Origin: Streptomyces sp. NBC_01244
GTDB lineage: Bacteria; Actinomycetota; Actinomycetes; Streptomycetales; Streptomycetaceae
Reading direction: 5' to 3'
Assembly (NCBI RefSeq): GCF_035987325.1
Contig: NZ_CP108488.1
Coordinates: forward strand, 8,804,001 to 8,868,000
DNA: 64,000 bases
Part shown: positions 32,266-40,657 of the stretch, piece by piece
Layout: the number at the start of each line of letters is the position of its first letter
How positions within the stretch are numbered: position 1 is the first letter of the stretch
Notes under the pieces: model-generated
Databases searched by the model: none
Seen by the model: the letters and a program-made list of their open reading frames with translations, nothing else
What the model was told of the DNA's origin: nothing
Program-made: the position numbers and the translations under genes

Positions 32266-33413
32266 AGCGTCACCTCCGGGACCACGAGCCGCCGGCCTTC
32301 CGCCGAGGAGCGCAGCCCCAAGTCGGCGAGCTGTACCCCGCGGGCCCCGGCGAGCAGGTCCCACTGCCAGGGCTCGTCCCGGACGACATGGCGCAGGAAC
32401 AGCTCCCACTGGGCCTTGAAGCCGTTGTCGGCGGGGTCGTTGTCCGGGACCTCCTGCCACTGGTCGCGGAACGTCTCGGTCAGGGGCAGGTCCGGGTTCC
32501 ACACCGGCTTCGGCGTCGCCGCGCGGTGCTGGATCCGGCAGCCGCGCAGCCCGGCGACCGCCGAGCCGTGCGTCCCGTCCACCTGGAACTCGACGAGCTC
32601 GTCGCGGTTGACCCGTACCGCCCAGGAGGAGTTGATCTGCGCGACGGCGCCCCCCTCCAGCTCGAAGATCCCGTACGCCGCGTCGTCCGCGGTGGCCTCG
32701 TACGGCTTGCCGTCCTCGTCCCAGCGGCGGCCGATGTGGGTGCGCGTCAGGGCCTGCACCGTGCGGACCCGGCCGAACAGCTCGTGCAGGAGGTACTCCC
32801 AGTGCGGGAACATGTCGGCGACGATCCCGCCGCCGTCCTGGGAGCGGTAGTTCCACGACGGGCGCTGGGCGGACTGCCAGTCGCCTTCGAAGACCCAGTA
32901 GCCGAACTCCCCGCGGACGGAAAGGATCTCGCCGAAGAAGCCGCCGTCGATGAGCCGCTTGAGCTTCAGCAGCCCCGGCAGGAACAGCTTGTCCTGCACC
33001 ACTCCGTGTTTGACCCCGGCCGCGTCGGCCAGGCGCGCGATCTCCAGAGAGGACTCGAAGGTGAGGGCGGTGGGCTTCTCGCAGTACACGTGCTTGCCGG
33101 CCGCCACGGCCTGCCGCACGGCCGCCTCGCGGGCGCCGGTGACCTGGGCGTCGAAGTAGATCTCCACCTCGGGATCGGCCAGCACCGCCGCCAGGTCCGT
33201 GCTCACGTGCTCCAGGCCGTGCCGCTCCGCGATGGCCCGCAGGGCCTCCTCGCGGCGCCCGACCAGCACCGGCTCCGGCCACAGCACCGTGCCGTCGCCG
33301 AGGTCGAGCCCGCCCTGCTCGCGCAGTGCGAGCAGGGAGCGGACCAGGTGCTGGCGATATCCCATCCGCCCGGTGACGCCGTTCATGGCGATCTTGATCG
33401 TCTTGCGCTGCAC
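32262..33413 (-). CDS. Gfo/Idh/MocA-family dehydrogenase
   Basis: A 383-residue NAD(P)-dependent oxidoreductase. The N-terminal Rossmann fold begins KIAMNGVTGRMGYRQHLVRSL, the family motif is HVYCEKPTAL (EKP), and the C-terminal domain contains GGGIVADMFPHWEYLLHELFG with the usual metal-free catalytic His. These enzymes oxidise hydroxyls of sugars or inositols. It is the first gene of the operon, and a twin palindromic operator lies upstream. The GTG at 33411-33413 has GGAGGGGG eight bases before it. The substrate is unknown. Confidence 0.88.
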   Translation of the reverse strand: MQRKTIKIAMNGVTGRMGYRQHLVRSLLALREQGGLDLGDGTVLWPEPVLVGRREEALRAIAERHGLEHVSTDLAAVLADPEVEIYFDAQVTGAREAAVRQAVAAGKHVYCEKPTALTFESSLEIARLADAAGVKHGVVQDKLFLPGLLKLKRLIDGGFFGEILSVRGEFGYWVFEGDWQSAQRPSWNYRSQDGGGIVADMFPHWEYLLHELFGRVRTVQALTRTHIGRRWDEDGKPYEATADDAAYGIFELEGGAVAQINSSWAVRVNRDELVEFQVDGTHGSAVAGLRGCRIQHRAATPKPVWNPDLPLTETFRDQWQEVPDNDPADNGFKAQWELFLRHVVRDEPWQWDLLAGARGVQLADLGLRSSAEGRRLVVPEVTL

Positions 33414-33474
33414 GGTGTCCCCCTCCTTCGTCTTGTTGCGTGTTCCTTGTGCCGAGCTATCGGGAAAGCTGCGT

Positions 33475-33556
33475 AGAAAGCGCTTTCTCTTCGATCAGGC
33501 TAGGGCCGCGAACGGTCGCGCTGCAAGACTCTTACGGGTGATAGAAAGCGCTTTCT
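33475..33556. promoter_or_regulatory. Two identical LacI-type palindromic operators
   Basis: The perfect 14-bp palindrome AGAAAGCGCTTTCT occurs at 33475-33488 and again at 33543-33556, 68 bases centre to centre. The first is about 62 bases upstream of the dehydrogenase operon start, the second about 71 bases before the LacI gene. The core GAAAGCGCTTTC fits LacI-family half-sites. Confidence 0.85.
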
Positions 33557-33626
33557 TCATCGGCCAGTATGGAGATCCACACGCCGGGTGAGACGATGAC
33601 CCGGGACGGATCGGAAGGAGGGGATG

Positions 33627-34724
33627 ATGGCGGTCACACTCGCCGAAGTGGCGGCGCACGCGGGCGTATCGCCCGCCACGGTCTCGCGCGTGCTGAACGG
33701 CGGGTACCCGGTGGCGGGCGGCACCAGGACGCGCGTGGAGCGGGCGGTCGAGGACCTCGGTTACATCGCGAACGGCCCCGCGCGGGCGCTCGCCGCCGCG
33801 ACCTCGGACCTGATCGGCGTCCTCGTGCACGATGTCGCGGACAGCTTCTTCGGGATCCTCGCTGGATCCCTGCAGGGCGCCCTGGCCCCCGGCGGACAGG
33901 GCGGCGCGCGCCGGCTCGCCGTCGTGTGCAACACCGAGGGCTCCCCGGCAGCCGAGCTGGACTACCTCGCCCTCCTGGAGGGCCAGCGGGCCGGCGGGGT
34001 CGTCCTGACCGGCGGCGCCGTGGAGGAGCCGGAGCACACCCGGGCGCTCGCCGCCCGCCTCGCCCGCATCGCGGCCACCGGCGCCCCGGTGGTGCTGTGC
34101 GGGCGCCCCCCGCTGCCGATGCCCGCCGGACTCCCCGTCGCCACCGTCATGTTCGACGACCGGGGCGGCGCCTTCCGGCTCACCGAGCACCTGCTGACGC
34201 TCGGCCACCGGCACATCGCCTACGTGGCCGGTCCACCCGGACTCAGCACCACCCGGGAGCGCCTCGCCGGACACCAGGACGCCCTGCGCGACCACGACCC
34301 CTCACTGCCCGCGCACTGCGCCGGCCTCACCGTGCACGCCGGGTTCGAGCGCTCCGCCGGATACGACGCCACCCGTGAACTGATCCGCCGCGGAGCGCCC
34401 TTCACCGCCGTGGCCGCCGCCAACGACACCGTCGCCACCGGGGTCGCCGCGGCCCTGCGCGAGGCCGGCCTGCGGATACCCGAGGACGTCTCCGTCGCCG
34501 GCTTCGACGACCTTCCCGTCTGCGTCGACACCGCCCCCGCCCTCACCACCGTCCGGGTGCCGCTGCGCGAGGCCGGGGTGCTCGCGGCCCAGCTCGTCAC
34601 GGGCCGCCGAGCACTGCCCCCCGGCGGCATCACCACGCTGCCCGCCGAGCTGACGGTCCGCGCCTCCACCGCGCCGCCGCCCGCCGCCGGACCGTCCGCA
34701 GCCACGGATGGGGGCCGTCCGTGA
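33627..34724 (+). CDS. LacI-family transcriptional regulator
   Basis: A 365-residue repressor. The HTH and hinge helix read VTLAEVAAHAGVSPATVSRVLNG ... NGPARALAAATSDLIGVLV, followed by a periplasmic-binding-like effector domain (AYVAGPPGLSTTRERLAGHQDAL, AAANDTVATGVAAALREAGLRIPEDVSVAGFDD). It most likely controls both its own gene and the divergent operon through the twin palindromes. ATG 33627 has GGAGG 5 bases upstream; ATG 33624 is equally possible. Its stop overlaps the next isomerase gene (GTGA). Confidence 0.92.
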   Translation: MAVTLAEVAAHAGVSPATVSRVLNGGYPVAGGTRTRVERAVEDLGYIANGPARALAAATSDLIGVLVHDVADSFFGILAGSLQGALAPGGQGGARRLAVVCNTEGSPAAELDYLALLEGQRAGGVVLTGGAVEEPEHTRALAARLARIAATGAPVVLCGRPPLPMPAGLPVATVMFDDRGGAFRLTEHLLTLGHRHIAYVAGPPGLSTTRERLAGHQDALRDHDPSLPAHCAGLTVHAGFERSAGYDATRELIRRGAPFTAVAAANDTVATGVAAALREAGLRIPEDVSVAGFDDLPVCVDTAPALTTVRVPLREAGVLAAQLVTGRRALPPGGITTLPAELTVRASTAPPPAAGPSAATDGGRP

Positions 34725-35521
34725 GGTACGCCTTCTCCACCCTCGGCCTGCCCGGTACCCCGCTGGAGCGCAGCGCGGAGCTCGCCGCCACGCACGGCTA
34801 CGCGGGCCTCGAGCTACGGGCCCACCCCGAGGAGCCCCTGCATCCCGACAGCCCCGCGGGCGACCGCGCGGCAGGCCTGCGCACCCTGACCTCCGCCGGC
34901 GTGACGGCCCTCGGAATCGCCGGCTACGCCCGGGTCGCCGCGCCCGGCCCCGACGAGCCGGTCCTCGCCGAGATCCAGGCCCTGGTCCGCCTCGCCGCCG
35001 ACCTCGAAGCCCCCTACGTACGGGTTTTCCCCGGCGGCGGTGAACTGCCCCCGGCCGAAGCCGACGAACACTCGGTCCGCAGGCTCCGGGCCGCCGCTCC
35101 CTTCGCCGAGCGGCACGGGGTGCGGATCCTGCTGGAGACCCACGACTCGCACCGCACCGCGACCGCCACGGCCCGGGTCCTCGACCGGGTCGCGCATCCG
35201 GGCGCGGGCGCGCTGTGGGACGTACTGCACACCTGGCTCGGGGGCGAGTCGCCGGCCGAGTCGAGCCGGACCCTCGCCCGGCACCTGGGCTACACACAGG
35301 TCAAGGACGTGGCGTCCGCGCACGAGCTGACCCCGCTCGGGCTCGGCGGGGGAGCGCTGCCCCTCGCCGCGGCGGTGGCCCTCGTTCCACCGCGGGGCTG
35401 GCTCTGCTGGGAGTACGAGAAGCGCTGGTATCCCGGCGCCGGCGAGCTGGCCGAGCGGCTCGGGCCGGGCCGGGCGTACTTGGAGCGGCTGGTCCGCGAG
35501 GCGGAGCGTCAGGCCGAGTAG
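34721..35521 (+). CDS. TIM-barrel sugar isomerase/epimerase, second copy
   Basis: A 266-residue member of the same AP_endonuc_2 superfamily as the gene at 30266, but only distantly similar. It starts MRYAFSTLGLPGTPLERSAELAATHGYAGLELR, with putative metal ligands in ILLETHDSHRTA (Glu, His), GALWDVLHTW (Asp, His), TQVKDV and WLCWEYEKRWYPG (Glu). It is translationally coupled to LacI (GTGA), so it belongs to the same regulon. The convergent dehydrogenase gene overlaps its 3' end by 13 bases. Confidence 0.87.
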   Translation: MRYAFSTLGLPGTPLERSAELAATHGYAGLELRAHPEEPLHPDSPAGDRAAGLRTLTSAGVTALGIAGYARVAAPGPDEPVLAEIQALVRLAADLEAPYVRVFPGGGELPPAEADEHSVRRLRAAAPFAERHGVRILLETHDSHRTATATARVLDRVAHPGAGALWDVLHTWLGGESPAESSRTLARHLGYTQVKDVASAHELTPLGLGGGALPLAAAVALVPPRGWLCWEYEKRWYPGAGELAERLGPGRAYLERLVREAERQAE

Positions 35522-36573
35522 CCGAGCCGGTCCCGGTCGACGGCGTGGCGGAAGCCGAGACCCGAGGCGTAGCGCTCCAGTTCCTCGACGGCCGCGGCCG
35601 CCAGCCGGTCCAGCTCCCCGCCCAGGGAGCCGGCCACGTGCGGGGTGAGCAGCACGTTGGGCAGGTCGTACAGCGGGGAATCGGCGGGCAGCACCTCCGG
35701 CTCGGTGTGGTCGAGCACGGCGTGCAGCCGCCCCGAGACCAGCTCCTCGGTCAGGGCCGCGGTGTCGACGAGCGAGCCGCGCGCGGTGTTCACGAGGGTG
35801 GCCCCGTCCCGCATCAGGGCCAGCCGGGCCGCGTCCAGCAGCCGGCGGGTCTGCGGCAGCTCGGGAGCGTGCAGGCTCACCACGTCGCTGCGGGAGAGCA
35901 GTTCGTCCAGGGCGACGGCCTCGGCACCGAGGGCGGCGAGCTCGGCCGGATCGGCGTACGGATCGTGCACCAGCACCCGCAGGTCGAAGGGGCGCAGCAG
36001 CTCCAGTACGCGGCGGCCGATGAGCGAGGCGCCGACCAGGCCGACGGTACGGCGGTAGTTGCCGGCGGCGGGATAGCGCCGCAGGGGGTCGACGTGGCCG
36101 CGGGCGGCCCGGTAGGCGTGCGCGGAGTCCAGTACCCGCTTGTTGGCGAACAGGATGGCGGCGAGCGTGTACTCCGCTACCGGCAGGGCGTTCACGGCGG
36201 CGGAGCTGGAGACCAGTAGTCCCCGCTCCCAACAGGCCGGGGTCACATGGTGCTTGACGCTGCCGGCGGCGTGCACGACCGCCCGGAGCTCCGGCATCAG
36301 CTCCAGCGCCCGCGCGTCCAGCGGAGGGCAGCCCCACCCGGTGAACAGGACCTCGGCCGCGGCCAGCCGCTGCCGCACGGCGTCCTCGGAGCAGGCGGCG
36401 CCGAAGTCGGTGACGAGCAGCCCGGGGTCCACATCGGCCACCCGGACCAGCTCCGGAAGGATCCGGTCACCGAGGACGGCGACCCGGGTCCCGGAGCTCA
36501 TGGCGAGCACGGTGACCGGCCTGCGGGGCGCGGCGAGAGAGGAGGGGGCGGAGTCGGAGGCGGGGTGGGTCAC
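35509..36573 (-). CDS. D-2-hydroxyacid dehydrogenase
   Basis: A 354-residue NAD-dependent enzyme. The nucleotide-binding region is RTVGLVGASLIGRRVLELLRPFDLRVLVHDPY. The catalytic Arg is in LVNTARGSLVDTAAL, the acidic residue follows in VLDHTEPEVLPADSPLYDLPNVLLTPHVAGS, and the His is in TPHVAGS. It reduces 2-keto acids or oxidises 2-hydroxyacids of unknown type. The GTG at 36571-36573 is preferred because AGGAG lies seven bases upstream; upstream sequence in frame is not protein-like. It is next to the LacI-controlled sugar genes but on the opposite strand. Confidence 0.88.
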   Translation of the reverse strand: MTHPASDSAPSSLAAPRRPVTVLAMSSGTRVAVLGDRILPELVRVADVDPGLLVTDFGAACSEDAVRQRLAAAEVLFTGWGCPPLDARALELMPELRAVVHAAGSVKHHVTPACWERGLLVSSSAAVNALPVAEYTLAAILFANKRVLDSAHAYRAARGHVDPLRRYPAAGNYRRTVGLVGASLIGRRVLELLRPFDLRVLVHDPYADPAELAALGAEAVALDELLSRSDVVSLHAPELPQTRRLLDAARLALMRDGATLVNTARGSLVDTAALTEELVSGRLHAVLDHTEPEVLPADSPLYDLPNVLLTPHVAGSLGGELDRLAAAAVEELERYASGLGFRHAVDRDRLGYSA

Positions 36574-36933
36574 TTGACGGCTCCTGCGGTGAGATCCGGA
36601 GTCCCGATGGTCACAAACCCCGGCCGCGGCGCCGGGAACGACACGGGGCGGGAACAAGTGCGGGGGCGGCAGCGAGCCGGTCCCCGCGGGGCGGATGGGC
36701 CCGGGGCCGCCGCTCCCCAAAGAGGCGGCCCCGGAGCTGTTCGCACGCCTCATCCTTTTGCGCGGACGATCATGTCGTCAAGAGAGCCCTGGGCCATTAC
36801 GACACCGCCACGGTGGTCGACATCGACCACTGAGCGAGTTCACCGAAAGGTGATGCAGGTCACGTCTGCCGCGTCGTTCCGCGGTCCGATAGCTTGGAAG
36901 TGGGACAAAAGCCCGCAGTCAAGGAGGAAAAGC
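36574..36933. other. Gene-free region before merB
   Basis: There is no complete gene in these 360 bases. They contain a short open stretch ending in a TGA at 36831-36833 that reads DHVVKRALGHYDTATVVDIDH but has no start codon, and a CACC-GAAA-GGTG hairpin at 36841-36852. No MerR-type long-spacer promoter with dyad is obvious. Confidence 0.35.
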
Positions 36934-37554
36934 GTGAATCCCCGTGTGCAGGACCTGTCGGATCAGCTGGTCGCCAAGTGGACCTCGCCGAAAGGCGTGA
37001 AGCTCATGGCCGCCGGGGCCGGCCTCGTCGGCGGACTGCTGACCCGGGGGCCGCTCTCCCCGGCCGCGGCGGGCGAACTGCTCGGCTGGCCGGCCGACGA
37101 GGTCCTCGAGCGGTTCCGCGCCATGGACTTCGACCTGGAGACCGGCGCGGGCGGGGACATCGTCGGCGCCGGGGTCTCGCTCGACCAGGAGCGCCCCTAC
37201 GCCATGGAACTCCAGGGGCAGCGCGTCACGGGCTGGTGCGTCATGGACGTCCTCATGTTCCCGGTGGTCTTCAAGGAGGAGGCCAGCCGCGTCACCGGCC
37301 GCTGCGTCACGACCGGTACCCCGATCTCCCTCACCGTCACCCCCGACGGAGTCCGCGGCCTCACTCCCGCGACCGCCGCGCTCACCCTGGCCCCGGCCAC
37401 CGGCGCTGACACCCGCGAAGTCTTTTGCGATCGTGTGAACTTCTACGCGACCCCCGAACTGGCCGAGGCGGCCGCGGCGGCCGATCCCGACCTCGCGGTC
37501 TGCTCCGTGGACGAGGGCTGGGCCATCGGAAAGCGGCTCGCCGACCTCTTCTGA
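36934..37554 (+). CDS. merB: Organomercurial lyase (MerB-type)
   Basis: A 206-residue MerB. All catalytic positions are present: Cys102 and Asp105 in GWCVMDVLMFP, and Cys165 in VFCDRVNFYA. The spacing of 3 and 63 residues equals that of the plasmid R831b enzyme (Cys96, Asp99, Cys159). A further Cys124 corresponds to the structural Cys117. The winged N-terminal helix bundle precedes. MerB cleaves the C-Hg bond of organomercurials. No merA, merR or mercury transporter is next to it, so detoxification would rely on genes elsewhere. GTG 36934 has AAGGAGGAA upstream. Confidence 0.88.
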   Translation: MNPRVQDLSDQLVAKWTSPKGVKLMAAGAGLVGGLLTRGPLSPAAAGELLGWPADEVLERFRAMDFDLETGAGGDIVGAGVSLDQERPYAMELQGQRVTGWCVMDVLMFPVVFKEEASRVTGRCVTTGTPISLTVTPDGVRGLTPATAALTLAPATGADTREVFCDRVNFYATPELAEAAAAADPDLAVCSVDEGWAIGKRLADLF

Positions 37555-37599
37555 GGGGGACGGCCCGGCACGTTCCGGAGGAGGTCCGGGCCGCCCCCC
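37555..37599 (+). terminator. Terminator after merB
   Basis: CGGCCCGG (37561-37568) pairs with CCGGGCCG (37586-37593), with flanking G5 and C6 runs that extend the stem. It starts just after the merB stop. Confidence 0.55.
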
Positions 37600-37681
37600 C
37601 GCCCCGTCCCGGGGAGCCGCGGGCGCTCTACACTGCCGTCCTGTCGATCATGTGCCGGACGAGTGCGGAGGAACGAAAACC

Positions 37682-38629
37682 ATGCGCCATCTCCCCCTGG
37701 GCAGTTCAGGTCTCCAAGTCTCGGCGATCGGGCTCGGCTGCAACAACTTCGGCGGCCGCCTCGACGCCCGGGCCACCCGCACCGTCGTCGACGCCGCCCT
37801 CGACGCGGGCATCACCCTCCTCGACACCGCCGACATCTACGGGGGCGCCGGGGGCTCCGAAACCCACCTCGGCGAGGCCCTCAAGGGCCGCCGGGACCAG
37901 GTCGTCCTCGCCACCAAGTTCGGCTACGACGGCGTGGACATGGGCTACGGGCCCGCCGCCGGCTCCCGCGCCGGCCGCGCCTACATCCGCCGCGCCGTCG
38001 AAGCGTCCCTGACCCGCCTGCAGACCGACCACATCGACCTCTACCAACTCCACAGCCCCGACCCCGCCGTTCCCGTGGCAGAGACCCTCGCCGCGCTCAC
38101 CGAACTCGTCACCGAGGGCAAGGTCCGCTACATCGGGCACTCCAACTTCAGCGGCTGGCAGCTCGCCGAAGCCGCCCACGTGGCCCGCGAGACCGGCGCG
38201 GCACCCTTCGTATCGGCCCAGAACGAATGGTCGCTGCTCCAGCGGTCGGCCGAGCGCGAGCTGGTCCCGGCCGCCCGCCACTACGGCGTCGGCGTCCTGC
38301 CGTACTTCCCGCTGGCCAACGGGCTGCTGACCGGAAAGATCCGCCGGGGCGCCCCCGTCCCCGCGGGCTCCCGCCTCGAAGGGCGCGACGCCTACCTCAC
38401 CGACGAGCGCCTCGACGTCGTGGAAGCCCTGGCGGCGCTCGCCGACAAGCACGGGCGCACCGTCCTGGAACTCGCCGTCGGTTGGCTCTCCGCCCAGCCC
38501 GGCTGCGCCTCCGTCATCGCGGGCGCCACCTCCGCCGAGCAGGTACGGGCCAACGCGGCCGTCGCCGACCGGCCGCTCGACGCCGAACTCCTGGCGGAGG
38601 TCGACGCCGTCGCGGGGGCCATCGGCTGA
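37682..38629 (+). CDS. Aldo/keto reductase (YajO/TAS-type)
   Basis: A 315-residue aldo/keto reductase of a different branch from the two at 8.7 and 18.2 kb. Asp and Tyr of the tetrad lie in LLDTADIYGG, Lys in VVLATKFGYDG and His in IDLYQLHSPDP. The family also shows RYIGHSNFSGWQLAEA and VIAGATSAEQVRANA. It is monocistronic. ATG 37682-37684 is chosen because GGAGG lies ten bases upstream and the residues after it begin the barrel (LGSSGLQVSAIGLGCNNFGG). Confidence 0.9.
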   Translation: MRHLPLGSSGLQVSAIGLGCNNFGGRLDARATRTVVDAALDAGITLLDTADIYGGAGGSETHLGEALKGRRDQVVLATKFGYDGVDMGYGPAAGSRAGRAYIRRAVEASLTRLQTDHIDLYQLHSPDPAVPVAETLAALTELVTEGKVRYIGHSNFSGWQLAEAAHVARETGAAPFVSAQNEWSLLQRSAERELVPAARHYGVGVLPYFPLANGLLTGKIRRGAPVPAGSRLEGRDAYLTDERLDVVEALAALADKHGRTVLELAVGWLSAQPGCASVIAGATSAEQVRANAAVADRPLDAELLAEVDAVAGAIG

Positions 38630-38643
38630 CCCGGGTCCCGCCC

Positions 38644-39585
38644 TCAGGAGGCGTCGGGCGACGGACCGGCGGGAGTGGACTCCGGCCGGGACGCGGAGGC
38701 CGAGGCGGACGCCGACCCCGACCCCGACGCGGACGCGGATGCGGATGCGGACGCCGACTCCGTCGGGCTCGGAGAGGCGCTCCCGGAGGCACTGGCCGAC
38801 GCGCTGGCCGACGCGCTGGCCGACGGGCTGGCGGACGGGCTGGCGGAAGCGCTGCCCGTCGGCGCCCCCGTCAGCACCTCCACCTGACCGGTGTCCAGCG
38901 AGTAGTAGGCGCCGACCACGGCCAGCGAGCCCTTTGCCACCAGGGGCGCGAGATCCGCGTTGGCCCGCAGCTCCTCCACCGTCACCTTGATCTGATTGCG
39001 GATCATCGTGTCGACCGGGTCGGCTCCGGGGTCCTTGACCGTCAGCTCGTACGCCGGCACCAGCGCCTTCTCGATCGCCCGCAGGTTTCCGGGCAGCGGG
39101 TCGCCGTCCCGCAAGGCCTTGTACGAAGCGTCGATGGCCCCGCAACGCTGGTGCCCGAGGACCAGGATCAGCGGGGTGCCCCCCGTCATCGGCCCGTACT
39201 CCACCGACCCCGTCACCACCGGACCGACCGCCTGCCCGCCCGTGCGCAGCACGTACAGGTCGCCGAGCCCGGTGTCGAAGAGCAGCTCCGGCGGCACCCG
39301 GGAATCGATGCACGCCAGGATCACGCCGTACGGATCCTGCGCCTGCGCCACCAGCTCACGGCGGTCCGGATCGCGGTCGGGGTGGTTGAGACTGCCGCTC
39401 ACCCAGCGCTTGTTGCCCTCCATCAGACGGCTGTACGCGCCCTCCGGGGTGCTGGGCCGGGGCTCCGGCGCGGCCGTCGTCCGCTTCGGGGCGCTCTTCG
39501 CCGAGCACCCCGAGATCAGGGCCGCGGCGGCCGTGAGGCCCCCGGTCAGCACCCACCTGCGAGGCGGAAGTCCTGCTCTGTCCAT
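38644..39585 (-). CDS. Exported beta-carbonic anhydrase with Ser-Ala tail
   Basis: A 313-residue protein. The signal segment RRWVLTGGLTAAAALISGC has a lipobox ending at Cys27. The beta-carbonic anhydrase domain has Zn ligands Cys92 (ACIDSRV), His145 and Cys148 (GHQRCGA), with the Asp94-Arg96 dyad. After about residue 240 the protein becomes a 70-residue Ser/Ala/Pro repeat tail. It would convert CO2 and bicarbonate outside the membrane. The tail is encoded by imperfect 6-bp and 12-bp DNA repeats. Confidence 0.9.
   Translation of the reverse strand: MDRAGLPPRRWVLTGGLTAAAALISGCSAKSAPKRTTAAPEPRPSTPEGAYSRLMEGNKRWVSGSLNHPDRDPDRRELVAQAQDPYGVILACIDSRVPPELLFDTGLGDLYVLRTGGQAVGPVVTGSVEYGPMTGGTPLILVLGHQRCGAIDASYKALRDGDPLPGNLRAIEKALVPAYELTVKDPGADPVDTMIRNQIKVTVEELRANADLAPLVAKGSLAVVGAYYSLDTGQVEVLTGAPTGSASASPSASPSASASASASASASGSASPSPTESASASASASASGSGSASASASASRPESTPAGPSPDAS
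38680..38870. repeat. Low-complexity DNA encoding Ser-Ala repeats
   Basis: Short imperfect repeats such as GACGCGGATGCGGATGCG and GCTGGCCGACGCGCTGGCC run through this stretch. They encode the Ser-Ala tail of the carbonic anhydrase on the minus strand. A similar Ser-Ala tract occurs in the kinase remnant near 58600. Confidence 0.75.
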
Positions 39586-39712
39586 CGGTCGTACCCCTCG
39601 GTGCGTTCGGACGCGTCCGTACGTCCTGGCCGAGGCGATTCTTGGGGGGTACGTGCAGCCGGGGCGGCAGGCACAAGCGGATCCGCCCGGGTTGGCCCCC
39701 GACGGCCGAGCC

Positions 39713-40657
39713 TCAGGACACGATGTCCTTGCGCGCGAACCCGCGGAACGCGAGCGCGAACAGCACCACCGCGTACGACACCGAAACCACCGTCCCCTTG
39801 ATCATCCCGCCCCACTCGAGCTGCGGTTGCAAGGCGTCGGCCCACGCGAACTGCCAGTGCGCCGGCAGGAACTCCCGCCAGGACCCCAGCGCCGTCACCG
39901 CGTCCAGTACATTGCCGACGATCGTCAGCCCGACCGCCCCGCCCACCGCGCCCAGCGGCGCGTCCGTCCGCGTCGACAGCCAGAACGCCAGACCGGCCGT
40001 GACCAGCTGCGATACGAAGACGAACGCCACGGCGATGGCGAGCCGCCCGAGCGTGTCCCCGGCCGGCAGCGAGCCGCCCGCGGGGAGTTCCAGCGGCCCC
40101 CACCCGTAGGCGGCCGTACCCGCCGCGAGCGCCACCAGCGGCAGCAGGACCATCGCTGCCAGGCTGAACCCGAGCGCCACCACCAGCTTGCTCCACAGCA
40201 GGCGGGCCCGGGGCACGGGCGAGGCCAGCAGGTAGCGCAGCGAGGACCAGCTGGCCTCCGAGGCCACCGTGTCCCCGCAGAACAGCGCCACCGGCACCAC
40301 CAGCAGGAATCCGGCCGACACGAACAGGCAGGTGGCCGCGAAGTTCGCGCCCGAGGCCGTCGCCGTGTCGATGAGGGTGATCCGGCCGTCGTCGCCGCCG
40401 CGGCTGCCGGGTCCGCCGCCGACCGCGAAGGCGATCATCAGGATGAAGGGCAGCGCGGCCAGGATCCCGCCCATCACCAGCGTCCGCCGCCGGCGCCACT
40501 GCCGCAGCGCCTCCACGCGCAGCGGCAGCGTGCGGTTCGCCCTGTAGCCGTGGGCGACCTCGCGGCCGATGCCGTCCGGGGTCACGTCGCCGTTCGCGAG
40601 CGATTCCGCGTCCGCCTTCGCCTTCGCGTTCGCGTTCACATCCGTCACGGTGTTCAT
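39713..40657 (-). CDS. ABC-2-type permease
   Basis: A 314-residue membrane protein with six predicted helices: LVMGGILAALPFILMIAFAVGG, FAATCLFVSAGFLLVVPVALF, LVVALGFSLAAMVLLPLVALAAG, LAIAVAFVFVSQLVTAGLAFWL, AVGGAVGLTIVGNVLDAVTAL and GTVVSVSYAVVLFALAF. The motif SLRYLLASPVPRARLLWSKL is typical of ABC-2 exporters. The start overlaps the stop of the hydrolase-ATPase fusion gene (ATGA), so this is the permease of that system. The N-terminus is a hydrophilic 45-residue extension rich in Ala, Lys and Asn. Confidence 0.88.
   Translation of the reverse strand: MNTVTDVNANAKAKADAESLANGDVTPDGIGREVAHGYRANRTLPLRVEALRQWRRRRTLVMGGILAALPFILMIAFAVGGGPGSRGGDDGRITLIDTATASGANFAATCLFVSAGFLLVVPVALFCGDTVASEASWSSLRYLLASPVPRARLLWSKLVVALGFSLAAMVLLPLVALAAGTAAYGWGPLELPAGGSLPAGDTLGRLAIAVAFVFVSQLVTAGLAFWLSTRTDAPLGAVGGAVGLTIVGNVLDAVTALGSWREFLPAHWQFAWADALQPQLEWGGMIKGTVVSVSYAVVLFALAFRGFARKDIVS

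Noticed and set aside
31108..33282. 724-codon minus-strand frame joining DUF993 with sequence inside the dehydrogenase gene
   Set aside because: The upstream part is out of frame with the real Gfo/Idh gene and lacks any domain. The true DUF993 start is the coupled GTG at 32265.
36760..36833. Short open stretch DHVVKRALGHYDTATVVDIDH before merB, as a small gene
   Set aside because: There is no start codon in frame after the previous stop region and no ribosome site. It may be chance or a gene remnant.
38680..38870. Ser-Ala repeat DNA as a CRISPR or satellite
   Set aside because: The units are irregular, have no spacers and lie within the carbonic anhydrase reading frame.
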